Assembly (NCBI GenBank): GCA_030645615.1
Contig: JAUSNB010000036.1
Location: 1-64,000 of the forward strand
Direction of reading: 5' to 3'
DNA: 64,000 bases
From: Actinomycetota bacterium
GTDB taxonomy: Bacteria; Actinomycetota; Actinomycetes; S36-B12
Of the stretch, positions 6,750 through 14,405 are shown piece by piece. The notes under the pieces are model-generated. The model made no database searches, was not told the origin of the DNA, and saw only the letters and a program-made list of their open reading frames with translations. Both the position numbers and the translations under genes were made by a program. Positions within the stretch are counted from its first letter, which is position 1. Each line of letters opens with the position of its first letter.

Positions 6750-7571
6750 ATGACCACCGTCAACCCCGTGCAGGATGTCGGGGAGAAGGTCGCCGAAAGC
6801 CAACCGATGGGGTGGGTGGCCCGCGCGGGCCTGGCCGCACGAGCACTCGTCTACCTCGCCGTGGGCTGGCTAGCCGTCCTCGTAGCGGCCGGAGGACGCG
6901 CCGACGTTGACCAACGTGGAGCGCTCAGCGAGGTGCTGACCCAGCCGATGGGCGGCGCCGTGGTCGCGGCCATGGCCGTCGGCTTCGCCGGGTATGCCGT
7001 CTGGCGCCTGTCCGAGGCCGCCTTCGGGGTCAAGGGTGAGGACGGAGCAGGACCCCGCGTGAAATCACTGGCCCGGGGCCTTGCCTACGGCGTGCTGGCC
7101 TTCGGTGCTGTCGCCTTGCTCGCAGGCACCCGGGAGTCGCAGTCCGGGGAGCAGGCACAACTGGCGGGGACGGCGATGCAGCAGACGGGTGGCCATTGGC
7201 TGGTTGCTGCCGCCGGCGTCATCGTCGTCGGCGTAGGAATCGCGATGCTGTACGAAGGCTGGTCGTCCGCCTTCATGCGGTACTTCGGCTACCTGCCACA
7301 GCCGAGGCGCACGGTGATCGTCTGGCTCGGCAGCGTCGGCACGGTGTCGCGCGGGATTGTCTTCTTCGTCACCGGAGCCCTCATCATCGTCGCAGCGTGG
7401 ACGACGCAACCCGAGATGGCGGGCGGCATTGACGAGGCCTTCCGCACCCTCCTCGACCAGCCATTCGGCGGCTTGCTCGTGGCCGCCCTTGGCTGCGGAC
7501 TCATCGTGTTCGGCATCTACGGAATGGCCGAGGCAGTATGGCGCCACGTTCCGGACGGACAGCCTGCATGA
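6750..7571 (+). CDS. DUF1206 membrane protein
   Basis: A 273-aa protein with six hydrophobic helices arranged as three two-helix units. The first unit begins WVARAGLAARALVYLAVGWL, the typical DUF1206 repeat start, and it recurs less strictly near residues 98 and 189. The function of the family is not known. It is the second gene of the lipid operon. Its TGA overlaps the ATG of the first PAP2 gene, so it may organise or regulate the lipid enzymes at the membrane. Confidence 0.8.
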   Translation: MTTVNPVQDVGEKVAESQPMGWVARAGLAARALVYLAVGWLAVLVAAGGRADVDQRGALSEVLTQPMGGAVVAAMAVGFAGYAVWRLSEAAFGVKGEDGAGPRVKSLARGLAYGVLAFGAVALLAGTRESQSGEQAQLAGTAMQQTGGHWLVAAAGVIVVGVGIAMLYEGWSSAFMRYFGYLPQPRRTVIVWLGSVGTVSRGIVFFVTGALIIVAAWTTQPEMAGGIDEAFRTLLDQPFGGLLVAALGCGLIVFGIYGMAEAVWRHVPDGQPA

Positions 7572-8341
7572 GCAAGGCAGCCCACACGGTCTACCCACCG
7601 ATTGACCGCCGACGTGCGGCAGTTCAACTGGTGGGCGGCGGATTAGTGCTGGCGCTGGGCCTGTCCGTCATCGGATGGCTGATCGTGGACGTCGACATCA
7701 CGCGACCGTTGATCGCCTGGGAGGAATCCGTCAATGGGTGGTTCGTCGACCACAGGACTCCGTTCCTGAACACCCTCACCCAGGCGGGCAGCACCCTCGC
7801 GGACACGTTCTCGTGCATAGCGCTGCTCATCGTCATGGTGGTCGTGACGCGGCTGTGGCTGGGTCGGTGGCGCGAACCCCTGGTGCTGGGTGCCGCCATC
7901 ATGGGGGAGCTGCTGGTCTTCCTCATCGTGACGGCCGCGGTCCAACGGGACCGTCCCGACGTGCTCCAGCTTGATGCGGCTCCGCCTACCTCGAGCTTCC
8001 CATCGGGACACACCGCGGCGGCGGTGGCCCTCTACGGATGCATCGCCGTCATCGTCAATCGCGAGATGCGAACGAAGTGGCTGGCACTGCTCATCGCAGC
8101 CGCCTCCTGGGCGGTTCCAGCCGTCGTCGGCATCTCTAGGGTCTATCGCGGCATGCACTATCCCGTCGACGTCATCTTCGGTTACATCGGTGGTGGCCTG
8201 TGGCTGACAATCGTTCTCGTGACCTTGCTGCCCGTCGCACGAAGGCGCGTCGCGATGGAACGGCGACCTCTGCCATCGGCGACGAGCAGGACGCTTGCAC
8301 CCGATCCTGCATTGCCCGCGCACCCGCTCGGGAGGGCGTGA
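7568..8341 (+). CDS. PAP2-family membrane phosphatase (first of two)
   Basis: A 257-aa polytopic PAP2 enzyme. The three phosphatase motifs are present: QRDRP, PSGHTAA and SRVYRGMHYPVD, with the catalytic His in the last. Such enzymes remove phosphate from phosphatidate, undecaprenyl diphosphate or similar lipids on the outer face of the membrane. The ATG overlaps the DUF1206 stop codon (ATGA), and its own TGA shares one base with the next ATG. Confidence 0.85.
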   Translation: MSKAAHTVYPPIDRRRAAVQLVGGGLVLALGLSVIGWLIVDVDITRPLIAWEESVNGWFVDHRTPFLNTLTQAGSTLADTFSCIALLIVMVVVTRLWLGRWREPLVLGAAIMGELLVFLIVTAAVQRDRPDVLQLDAAPPTSSFPSGHTAAAVALYGCIAVIVNREMRTKWLALLIAAASWAVPAVVGISRVYRGMHYPVDVIFGYIGGGLWLTIVLVTLLPVARRRVAMERRPLPSATSRTLAPDPALPAHPLGRA

Positions 8342-9147
8342 TGACGCAGGATCCGGGCGGTGCCCCCAGTTCGTTGCAGGACACGCTTTCGCCCAGCGCG
8401 CCGGGCCTGCCACCGGAGTCCGGAGTGGCGGTCGACCTCCGCCAGGTTGTGCCAGACGCCGCTCCGTCGACAGGGTTCCTGGTGATACTCGGAGCCGGGA
8501 CCACTCTCCTCTTCGCGGCCCTGACCGTCTCGGTCGTCCAGCACACGAGTGCGGTGTCCGCCGCCGACCTCCAGCTGCACTCCTGGGCGCTGGTGAACCG
8601 AAACGAACTGACCATCGGCCTGGCGCGCTGGCTGACATGGGGCGGCGCCACCGTCGTTGTCCTACCGGCCCTCATCGTCGTGGGCGCCTTGGCAAGTCCG
8701 GGACGGCGTGCCATTCGGTCACGAATCGGATCCGGCATGCTCCTCGCCGGAATCGCCAGCCTAGGAGTCTACCTTGGCCTTCTCATCAATGCCGCGGTCG
8801 GGGGGGTCCGGCCCCTCGAGAGGGATTGGGCCGGCACGGCCGGTGGTCCGACCTTTCCGTCGGGGCACACAACCGCGGCGACCATCTTCGCGGCTTTCGT
8901 GGTGTGGGCCCTAGCCCCTCACATGCGTACGACGATGCAGCGCATCCTTCTGGTGTCCGCCGCGGCCGGTTGGGCAGCGGTCGTGGGCCTCACCCGCGTG
9001 TGGCTTGGCGTTCACTGGCCCAGCGACGTGCTGGGCGGGTGGCTCTTCGGAGTGGCATGGGCGTCGCTGGCAGTTGCAGGCGTCGTCACCCTGCGTCGGC
9101 GTTGGGCGCGCCGAGCTAAGGCGCGTGAGCAGCAATCAGGTTCGTGA
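8341..9147 (+). CDS. PAP2-family membrane phosphatase (second of two)
   Basis: A 268-aa PAP2 enzyme with motifs VRPLERDW, FPSGHTTA and TRVWLGVHWPSD and about six hydrophobic helices. A polar N-terminal extension of about 45 residues is not shared with the preceding paralogue. GGGAGGG precedes the ATG, which overlaps the previous stop by one base. The two paralogues are too different to be a recent duplication, so they may act on different lipid phosphates. Its 3' end overlaps the end of a minus-strand small gene by 12 bp. Confidence 0.85.
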   Translation: MTQDPGGAPSSLQDTLSPSAPGLPPESGVAVDLRQVVPDAAPSTGFLVILGAGTTLLFAALTVSVVQHTSAVSAADLQLHSWALVNRNELTIGLARWLTWGGATVVVLPALIVVGALASPGRRAIRSRIGSGMLLAGIASLGVYLGLLINAAVGGVRPLERDWAGTAGGPTFPSGHTTAATIFAAFVVWALAPHMRTTMQRILLVSAAAGWAAVVGLTRVWLGVHWPSDVLGGWLFGVAWASLAVAGVVTLRRRWARRAKAREQQSGS

Positions 9148-9285
9148 ACGGTTGCCGAGGACGAGGCTGATGAGGCCCACCACGAGCAGGATGATCGCGA
9201 TGATGAAGAGCCACTTGGCGGCCGTACCGAACCCGATGAGGGCGGCAACGACAGCTGCGATGAGCAGGATGATCCACACAGACAC
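9136..9285 (-). CDS. Small two-helix membrane protein (49 aa)
   Basis: The GTG start at 9285 is preceded by GGAGG at 6 nt. The product has two hydrophobic helices (about residues 3-16 and 23-42) separated by GTAAKW, and ends NRSRT. It resembles the small hydrophobic stress proteins common in actinobacteria, but I cannot name the family. A SigB/F-type promoter at 9340-9363 points at it. It is convergent with and overlaps the second PAP2 gene by 12 bp. Confidence 0.7.
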   Translation of the reverse strand: MSVWIILLIAAVVAALIGFGTAAKWLFIIAIILLVVGLISLVLGNRSRT

Positions 9286-9339
9286 TGGTACCTCCGGGGA
9301 CGGGGAGCGCGTGCTCCCGTTGATCGGCCAGACGTCCAG

Positions 9340-9363
9340 TACCCCCTTTCCCGGATGCCAAAC
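9340..9363 (-). promoter_or_regulatory. SigB/F-type promoter of the small membrane protein
   Basis: On the minus strand GTTT (9363-9360), 15 bp, GGGTA (9344-9340) followed by C. An exact match to the actinobacterial SigB/F consensus, 55 bp before the GTG at 9285. Confidence 0.65.
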
Positions 9364-9367
9364 AAGC

Positions 9368-9391
9368 GATTGGGAGGACCGGACTGGGGTA
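9368..9391 (+). promoter_or_regulatory. SigB/F-type promoter, GATT variant
   Basis: GATT at 9368-9371, 15 bp, GGGTA at 9387-9391 followed by C. It is divergent from the site at 9340-9363 and lies 20 bp before the start of the LigD-like gene. Confidence 0.5.
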
Positions 9392-9410
9392 CAAGGCGGT
9401 GGGAGGTGTC

Positions 9411-9875
9411 GTGGAACTCAGGACTCGCGGTGACGTCGGTGGGAGGCCCCACAGTGCCGGATTGGGATTAGTTGTCACCCAGGCGCCTGTGGCCGCCAGG
9501 GCGTTCAGCATCTATGAGCACCGGGCCCGCACCCACCACTTCGACCTGCGATTAATGCGCGGCGACTCTGTGGCCTTATGGGCCGTGGCTTCGGCCATGC
9601 CCGGTCCCGGAGACGTGGCGCAGCTGGCAATCCGCATCGACGAACTGCCCTTCACCGCGCTGGGGACCCTTGACGCGCAGTCGGACAGGACCAGGTGGGA
9701 CCACGGCCCTATGACGGTACGCAGCTGGCGCGAGGGTGAGGCCGCGGTGGTGACACTGCACGGTGCCTCCGGTGGCGGTCTCGGCGGTATGCGCACAGTG
9801 TCCCTGCTGCATGTGGGCTCGGTAGGCGAAGACGACGACCACTGGACCATCGTCGCGCTGGACACATCATCGTGA
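9411..9875 (+). CDS. Stand-alone LigD 3'-phosphoesterase-like domain protein
   Basis: A 154-aa protein whose central part (about 32-100) aligns with the phosphoesterase module of bacterial NHEJ ligase LigD: IYEHRARTHHFDLRLMRGD matches the H-x5-H-x-D-x-R active-site strand, and ALWAVASAMPGPG matches the next conserved strand. H37, H43, D45 and R47 are retained. The His and Tyr of the EDHPLDY-type motif are replaced (DELPFTA), so metal binding may be weakened. In LigD the module trims 3' phosphates or ribonucleotides. No ligase or Ku gene is nearby. The GTG at 9411 has GGGAGG 4 nt upstream. Confidence 0.6.
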   Translation: MELRTRGDVGGRPHSAGLGLVVTQAPVAARAFSIYEHRARTHHFDLRLMRGDSVALWAVASAMPGPGDVAQLAIRIDELPFTALGTLDAQSDRTRWDHGPMTVRSWREGEAAVVTLHGASGGGLGGMRTVSLLHVGSVGEDDDHWTIVALDTSS

Positions 9876-9895
9876 CCTGCGTGGACATCGGAGGG

Positions 9896-10624
9896 TTACG
9901 CCGCCATCGTCTCGAGGGCCCGCTGACGGAGGCGCTCCATCAGCCGGGCAAGCAGCCTGGACACCTGCATCTGGCTGACCCCGATCTCCGTCGCGATCTC
10001 CCGTTGTGACAGGCATTCGTAGAAGCGCAGTCGGATGAGCTCCCGATCGTTTTCGGACAGATCCCTGCAGATCTGAACGAGGGTGAGGTGTTCCGCGACC
10101 TCGGTGTAGGGATCTTCCACCATGCGCAGGCTCTCGGAGAGCGTTCGCCCTGCTTGCCCGACCGGTTCATCCAACGAGGACGGCGTGTAGCAGCCGCGAG
10201 CAGACAACGCTTCGGTGATGTCCGCGACGCTCGCTTCCATGTAGCACGCGAGGGTTCTCGGGGTCGGGAGCGTGGCGCCCTGTTGAGCCATCACGTCCGT
10301 TGCCTTGCTGATCTGCGCCTGCAGTTCCTGCACACGTCGCGGTGGCCGGATCGTCCAGCAGTGATCCCGAAGGTGCCGCTTCAAGGCCCCGCTGATGCTG
10401 ACCTTGGCGTAGGCCTCGAAGAGCCCCCGATCGGCATCGAAGCCCCTGTAGGCCTTGATCAGAGCCAGATTGGCCACCTGAAGCAGGTCGTCGGCATCGG
10501 CGCCGCGACCGGAGAATCGCTTCGCCAAGCGGCGCGTCATGGGCAGGTAGCGACGGACCAGCTCCTCTTCGAGCAGGTCGACGGTGCCGACTGCAGGCAC
10601 ATTGGTCTCGGGGCCAGGATCCAC
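9896..10624 (-). CDS. Sigma factor of the SigB/SigF/SigG subfamily
   Basis: A 242-aa sigma-70-family factor without region 1. Region 2 is at about 35-105 (DADDLLQVANLALIKAYRGFD), region 3 at about 110-165, and region 4 at about 180-240 with the -35-recognition helix in LSQREIATEIGVSQMQVSRLL. The size and domain set are those of the general-stress SigB/F/G group. The GTG at 10624 is the first possible start, because a stop codon lies 12 bp upstream in frame; its Shine-Dalgarno (GAGAGA) is weak. No anti-sigma gene is adjacent. Six candidate promoters of this class lie within 7.3 kb on its downstream side, which supports the assignment. Confidence 0.9.
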   Translation of the reverse strand: MDPGPETNVPAVGTVDLLEEELVRRYLPMTRRLAKRFSGRGADADDLLQVANLALIKAYRGFDADRGLFEAYAKVSISGALKRHLRDHCWTIRPPRRVQELQAQISKATDVMAQQGATLPTPRTLACYMEASVADITEALSARGCYTPSSLDEPVGQAGRTLSESLRMVEDPYTEVAEHLTLVQICRDLSENDRELIRLRFYECLSQREIATEIGVSQMQVSRLLARLMERLRQRALETMAA

Positions 10625-10699
10625 GGCATTCTCTCAAGGGGAGGAATTGCGTTGATCCGGCTGCTTTCTGGACCGGTCGTCCCATCACTGTGTCAGGTC

Positions 10700-10723
10700 C
10701 AGTTGCGGGTTGGCAACTGTTTT
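10700..10723. repeat. Inverted repeat upstream of the sigma gene
   Basis: CAGTTGC (10700-10706) and GCAACTG (10713-10719) flank a 6-nt spacer and are followed by TTTT. It lies 75 bp upstream of the sigma start and just before the promoter of leader C. It could be an operator for the sigma gene or a terminator shielding the plus-strand promoter. Confidence 0.35.
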
Positions 10724-10730
10724 GGCGGGT

Positions 10731-10837
10731 TTGACATGCCGCCATAGGGGGAGTTCACTGGAAGTGGTTCCGCATATCCGCGGACACGACCCTGGACCCC
10801 GGTCGACGCATCGCTAGGCCGCAAGGCACCGGGAGTC
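10731..10837 (+). promoter_or_regulatory. Promoter and structured leader element, copy C
   Basis: TTGACA (10731-10736) and TTCACT (10754-10759) are 17 bp apart, as in copy B. The core CGACCCTGGACCCCGG is at 10787-10802. GACCCCGG (10795-10802) can pair with CCGGGAGTC (10829-10837) with one bulged A, and GCC-GCAA-GGC (10818-10827) is a GNRA hairpin just inside. The middle part differs from copy B while the pairings are kept, which is the pattern expected of a conserved RNA structure. Confidence 0.55.
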
Positions 10838-10842
10838 ACATC

Positions 10843-10998
10843 ATGATCATCCTCGGCATCATCCTGATCGTCGTCGGCTTGGTCGCCAAGATCTCGATCC
10901 TGACCACCATCGGCGTGATCCTCCTTATCGTGGGCGCCGTGCTCACGCTGCTCGGCGCGATCGGCAAGCCGGTCGGCGGCCGTCGGTCGTACTACTGA
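10843..10998 (+). CDS. Small DUF6131-like membrane protein (51 aa), second copy
   Basis: Near-identical in protein sequence to the product at 2052: two hydrophobic helices around AKIS and a C-terminal GGRRSYY tail. GGGAG lies 7 nt before the ATG, inside the leader stem. It heads a run of small stress-type genes (DUF6458-like, CsbD, two short proteins) in the same direction and is divergent from the sigma gene. Family function unknown. Confidence 0.8.
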   Translation: MIILGIILIVVGLVAKISILTTIGVILLIVGAVLTLLGAIGKPVGGRRSYY

Positions 10999-11064
10999 TC
11001 GAGCCGTTCCACGGCTCACTCCCTCCATCCGGAGGGACACCAACTCCAGCAGAAGGACACCATC

Positions 11065-11340
11065 ATGGGAATTGGCTTCAGCATCTTCCTGCTTGCCGTC
11101 GGAGCGATCCTCGCTTTCGCCGTGAACGCAACCGTCGCTGGTCTTGACATCAGCATCGTCGGATGGATCCTCATGGCTGCCGGCGTCATCGGCCTGATAC
11201 TGACGATGGTCGTGCTCGCACCCCGTCGTCGGCGAACTGTCACCGAGACGACCGTGACTCCGGTCGCCGCCACGGCGCCGGTCGCGACCACCACTTCGGT
11301 CACGGGTGTCGAGCGCCAGGTCAACGAGGACGTCGTCTGA
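11065..11340 (+). CDS. DUF6458-like small membrane protein (91 aa)
   Basis: Two hydrophobic helices (about 4-20 and 31-54) joined by NATVAGLDISIVG, then RRRR and a Thr/Val/Ala-rich cytoplasmic tail. This matches the actinobacterial family annotated DUF6458. AGAAGGA precedes the ATG. Function unknown; it keeps company with DUF6131-like and CsbD proteins, a grouping that points to envelope stress. Confidence 0.75.
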   Translation: MGIGFSIFLLAVGAILAFAVNATVAGLDISIVGWILMAAGVIGLILTMVVLAPRRRRTVTETTVTPVAATAPVATTTSVTGVERQVNEDVV

Positions 11341-11397
11341 TCGTCCGCTTCGAGATGCATGCCGAAACCCGCACGACACCAATAGAAGGGAATGATC

Positions 11398-11589
11398 ATG
11401 GGTATCAATAGCGATCAGGCCAAGGGCAAGGTCAAGGAAGCCGCAGGTGACCTCACCGGCAACGAGAAGCTGCAGAGGGAGGGCAAGGCCGATCAGGCCG
11501 CTGGCGACGTGAAGGAGTTCGTCGGCAAGGTGGGCGACAAGGCCGAGGAAGTCGTGGACAAGGTCAAGGACGCGGTCCACAAGGACTAG
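11398..11589 (+). CDS. CsbD-family stress protein (63 aa)
   Basis: Begins MGINSDQAKGKVKEAAGDL and continues through GNEKLQREGKADQAAGDVK to a Lys/Val-rich C-terminus: the standard CsbD domain over the whole length. CsbD is a small hydrophilic protein made under general-stress sigma control in Bacillus; its molecular role is unknown. The paralogue at 58257 is also 63 aa and close to identical in layout, which fixes the start at 11398 rather than the ATG two codons earlier. AAGGGA is the Shine-Dalgarno. A strong hairpin follows. Confidence 0.9.
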   Translation: MGINSDQAKGKVKEAAGDLTGNEKLQREGKADQAAGDVKEFVGKVGDKAEEVVDKVKDAVHKD

Positions 11590-11597
11590 CGGCGTAT

Positions 11598-11637
11598 CCA
11601 GCAGGGCGTCCCGAAGTCAGTCGGGACGCCCTGCTGG
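11598..11637 (+). terminator. Strong hairpin terminator
   Basis: A perfect 17-bp stem (11598-11614 with 11621-11637) and a 6-nt loop, 8 bp after the CsbD stop codon. No U-tract, as is common for GC-rich actinobacterial terminators. Confidence 0.7.
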
Positions 11638-11686
11638 CGCGGACATGCCCACACTTGGGTGAATATCGAGCGCAGAGGAGACCCCC

Positions 11687-11872
11687 ATGACCAGCGAAAC
11701 CAAGCCCGATCCTGACGATGTCGTCGACAACGAGACGACGTTGGCGGAACTGAACGACAATCCACCTTCCACGGACGAGACCGATGCCGCTGATGGCGAG
11801 CGGGTTGACAACGAGACCGTCCTGGCCCGAGTGAACGACAACCCGCCTCCTGACCGCGAAGAGCGACCATGA
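11687..11872 (+). CDS. Acidic protein with internal duplication (61 aa)
   Basis: The sequence contains two copies of the same 15-residue unit: VDNETTLAELNDNPP at about residue 13 and VDNETVLARVNDNPP at about residue 39. Between them is a Thr/Asp-rich linker. The protein is acidic and probably disordered; no family recognised. GAGGAG lies before the ATG. Its TGA overlaps the next start (ATGA), so the two are probably coupled. Each unit could be a short peptide that binds a partner. Confidence 0.65.
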   Translation: MTSETKPDPDDVVDNETTLAELNDNPPSTDETDAADGERVDNETVLARVNDNPPPDREERP

Positions 11873-12123
11873 GCATGGCGACACCTGCGAAAGGCCACGA
11901 AGAAGGCTTGCGAGACATCGTCGACCCTCATGGCGCTACTGACCCCGTCACACCGGAAGAGTTCGTGGGTCGACGACGAGGCCTGCGTGGACTGTGGAGT
12001 TCCCTCGCGTACTGGGTGCAGCTTGCCGGCCTGTCCCTGTACGGTCCGGCCAGCCAGCCGCGTGCGAGCGACCCAATCGAGCGTCTCAAGAAGAAGTACG
12101 GCAGGCCCGCGCGCAAGTACTGA
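11869..12123 (+). CDS. Hypothetical protein, basic C-terminus (84 aa)
   Basis: An 84-aa product with a polar N-terminal third, one amphipathic or hydrophobic segment (LRGLWSSLAYWVQLAGLSLYG) and a basic tail ending RLKKKYGRPARKY. The segment may lie in or on the membrane. No family recognised. It is coupled to the acidic repeat protein, and their opposite charges suggest they could pair (inference). ATGs at 11869 and 11875 are both possible starts. Confidence 0.55.
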   Translation: MSMATPAKGHEEGLRDIVDPHGATDPVTPEEFVGRRRGLRGLWSSLAYWVQLAGLSLYGPASQPRASDPIERLKKKYGRPARKY

Positions 12124-12160
12124 TCGATAGGGCCGTGAGTGGCAGGCGCGCCCGCGTGTT

Positions 12161-12934
12161 TCAGCGCCCCTGCCGCAAGGACCGGAGACGCTCCAGCACG
12201 CCCACGACGGCCACCGGGTCGTCGACGCGCCAGCCCGCAACGGACGGCCCCGGGCCCACCTTGACCCCGAGGTCACCGGCTCGCAGGGCCGCGAAGGCGC
12301 TCTCATCCGTGGCGTCGTCTCCGGCGAAGAGCGTCCCGGTGATGTCCCACCGTTCACGTAGCGCGTCCACTCCGTCCGCCTTGGTCCCGGAGAAGACCGC
12401 CAATTCGACCACTTCCTTCCCCTCGAGGACGTGGACGCCGGGAAGGCTGCCCGGGCCTTGACGCACCGCGTCCAGGACCCGGGCTGCGTCGCGTCGGTGC
12501 GCCTTTCTCACGTGGACGGCGACGCTCGCCGGCTTTGTCTCTAGCACGACGCCGGCGACTCCATCGACGATCGTTCGGCACTGCTCGACGATCCGGTCGA
12601 TGAACTCCCCTTCGCCAGGACTCACCGCCAGGATCCTGCCGGCCTCGAACTCGGTGCCGTGGCTTCCTACGAGGTGCACATGTTCCGGCATCCCGGCGAG
12701 CTGGGTGAGGTCAATCAGTGCACGGCCCGACACGATGGCTGACCATGTGTCGGGCAGGTGGGCCAGGGCGTCAAGGACGGCAACCGACCCGTCTACAGGG
12801 CGCGCAGCCGACGGCTCTTCGGCCAGCGTGGAGATCGTCCCGTCGAAGTCGCAGCACACCAATAGGCGGTCCGTTGTGGCCAGGAGCGAGATGGCGGCGT
12901 CCAGCCCACTCGGGTCGGAACCTTCCGTCGTCAC
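12161..12934 (-). CDS. otsB: Trehalose-6-phosphate phosphatase
   Basis: A 257-aa HAD-superfamily phosphatase. The first HAD motif is CDFDGT (D29 nucleophile, D31 acid-base), followed by SGR in motif II and GDDATDESAF in motif IV, as in OtsB. It removes phosphate from trehalose 6-phosphate to give trehalose, a compatible solute. The GTG at 12934 overlaps the otsA stop codon (GTGA), so the two enzymes are translationally coupled. This start is preferred over an in-frame ATG 42 bp upstream that would lie within otsA. Confidence 0.9.
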   Translation of the reverse strand: MTTEGSDPSGLDAAISLLATTDRLLVCCDFDGTISTLAEEPSAARPVDGSVAVLDALAHLPDTWSAIVSGRALIDLTQLAGMPEHVHLVGSHGTEFEAGRILAVSPGEGEFIDRIVEQCRTIVDGVAGVVLETKPASVAVHVRKAHRRDAARVLDAVRQGPGSLPGVHVLEGKEVVELAVFSGTKADGVDALRERWDITGTLFAGDDATDESAFAALRAGDLGVKVGPGPSVAGWRVDDPVAVVGVLERLRSLRQGR

Positions 12935-14370
12935 GGCACGTGGCCCTCGAGCGTGGCGAGGAACGTACGCACCCAACGGTCCACGTCGTCCTCGAACACA
13001 TTGGTGCGCAACGATTGCAGCCGCCGGGCCAGTTCCTCAGGTGTCGACGCCACGACCGCCGCCAGCGTGCGCTTGAGCCCCTCGATGTCGTAGGGATTGA
13101 CGATGAAGGCCTCTTGGAGCTGCTCGGCCGCGCCGGTGAACTCGCTCAGCACCACAGCGCCGGTTTCCTGCACTCGCGAGGCAATGTACTCCTTGGCGAC
13201 GAGGTTCATGCCGTCGCGCAGGGGGGTCACCAGGAGGACGTCGGCGGCCACGTACATCGCCACGAGCTCCTCCCGTGATACCGATTGATGGAGGTAGTGG
13301 ATCGCCGGGTCGCCCACCCGGCCCAAGTCACCGTTGATGCGACCGACGAGCAACTCGATTTCGTCGCGGATGTTCCGGTACTCCTCGACGGTTTCGCGTG
13401 ACGGGATCGCGACCTGGAGCATCGTGACCTCGGAGGGATCCAGCAGGCCCTCGGCCAGCGCCTCCGAGAAGGCGCGCAGCCGGACGTCGATGCCCTTGGT
13501 GTAGTCCAACCGGTCGACGCCGAGGAACAGCAGCCGGAAGCCCCCCATCTCCTCACGGATCTGCCGGGCGCGGGCCTGGATCTGTGGAGCGCGCGCCATG
13601 GTGTCGAATGCCGCGGCACCGATGCCGATGGGGAAGGCACCTACGCGCACGGTTCGCTGGCCGTCCTGGTCGGGCACGTCGACCCGGTCCCCGCCGGGGT
13701 CCAGTCCGAGTAGCCGCCGGGTCGCCCCCAGGAAGTTGCGTGCGCTGTCGTGGGTCTGGAACCCGACGAGGTCCGCGCCCAGCAGGCCCTCGAGAAGCTG
13801 GCGTCGCCAAGGGAGCTGGGCGAAGAGCTCCACCGGTGGGAAGGGGATGTGCAGGAAGAACCCGATCGTCAGGTCGGGGCGCGCGTCGCGCAGCATCCTC
13901 GGGACCAGCTGGAGCTGGTAGTCGTGGACCCAAACTGTGCCGCCCTCGGGAGCGAGCTCGGCTACCTTCGCGGCGAACACGGCGTTCACCTCGCGGTAGG
14001 CCACGAACTCGGGCCGGTGGTAGGCCGGTGTCACGACCACGTCGTGGTACAGCGGCCATAGTGCGCCGTTAGAGAAGCCCTCGTAGAACTGCTCGACCTG
14101 TTCGCCGGAGAGCGGAACGGCCACGATGCGGAGGTCGTCGATAGCCTCCGGCAACGCTGGCTCCGTGCTGTCGCTGGTGTGGCCACTCCATCCGATCCAC
14201 GTTGCCGGTCGGCCTGCCAAGGCCGGCTCAAGCGCACTCACCAGGCCGCCGGGGGCGCGCCGCCACTCACCCTCACCTGCGTTGCCGACGTACTCGACCG
14301 GCAGTCGATTCGCCACGACGACGAGTGGTGCGGCGTGGGAGGCTTCGGGGCTCGTTCCCGTGGAGGGCAT
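12931..14370 (-). CDS. otsA: Trehalose-6-phosphate synthase
   Basis: A 479-aa family-20 glycosyltransferase that joins glucose from UDP- or GDP-glucose to glucose 6-phosphate. Recognisable blocks include [10 protein letters not shown] at the N-terminus, [39 protein letters not shown] and [12 protein letters not shown]. The length is normal. GAGG lies 7 nt before the ATG. It is followed by otsB with a 4-bp overlap, giving the complete OtsAB route for osmotic and desiccation tolerance, which fits the stress character of the first 15 kb. Confidence 0.95.
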   Translation of the reverse strand: MPSTGTSPEASHAAPLVVVANRLPVEYVGNAGEGEWRRAPGGLVSALEPALAGRPATWIGWSGHTSDSTEPALPEAIDDLRIVAVPLSGEQVEQFYEGFSNGALWPLYHDVVVTPAYHRPEFVAYREVNAVFAAKVAELAPEGGTVWVHDYQLQLVPRMLRDARPDLTIGFFLHIPFPPVELFAQLPWRRQLLEGLLGADLVGFQTHDSARNFLGATRRLLGLDPGGDRVDVPDQDGQRTVRVGAFPIGIGAAAFDTMARAPQIQARARQIREEMGGFRLLFLGVDRLDYTKGIDVRLRAFSEALAEGLLDPSEVTMLQVAIPSRETVEEYRNIRDEIELLVGRINGDLGRVGDPAIHYLHQSVSREELVAMYVAADVLLVTPLRDGMNLVAKEYIASRVQETGAVVLSEFTGAAEQLQEAFIVNPYDIEGLKRTLAAVVASTPEELARRLQSLRTNVFEDDVDRWVRTFLATLEGHVP

Positions 14371-14405
14371 GGTCCATCCTCTGGCGAGTTGGCCCGAGAC
14401 TCAAA

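Noticed and set aside
9896-10624. Autoregulation of the sigma gene by its own promoter class
   Set aside because: No GTTT-N14-16-GGGTA site was found on the minus strand in the 220 bp upstream; only an inverted repeat is seen.
10693-11580. Long open frame on the minus strand opposite the small stress genes
   Set aside because: It is antisense to DUF6131-like, DUF6458-like and CsbD genes and gives a low-complexity Asp/Arg/His-rich product, the usual shadow in high-GC DNA.
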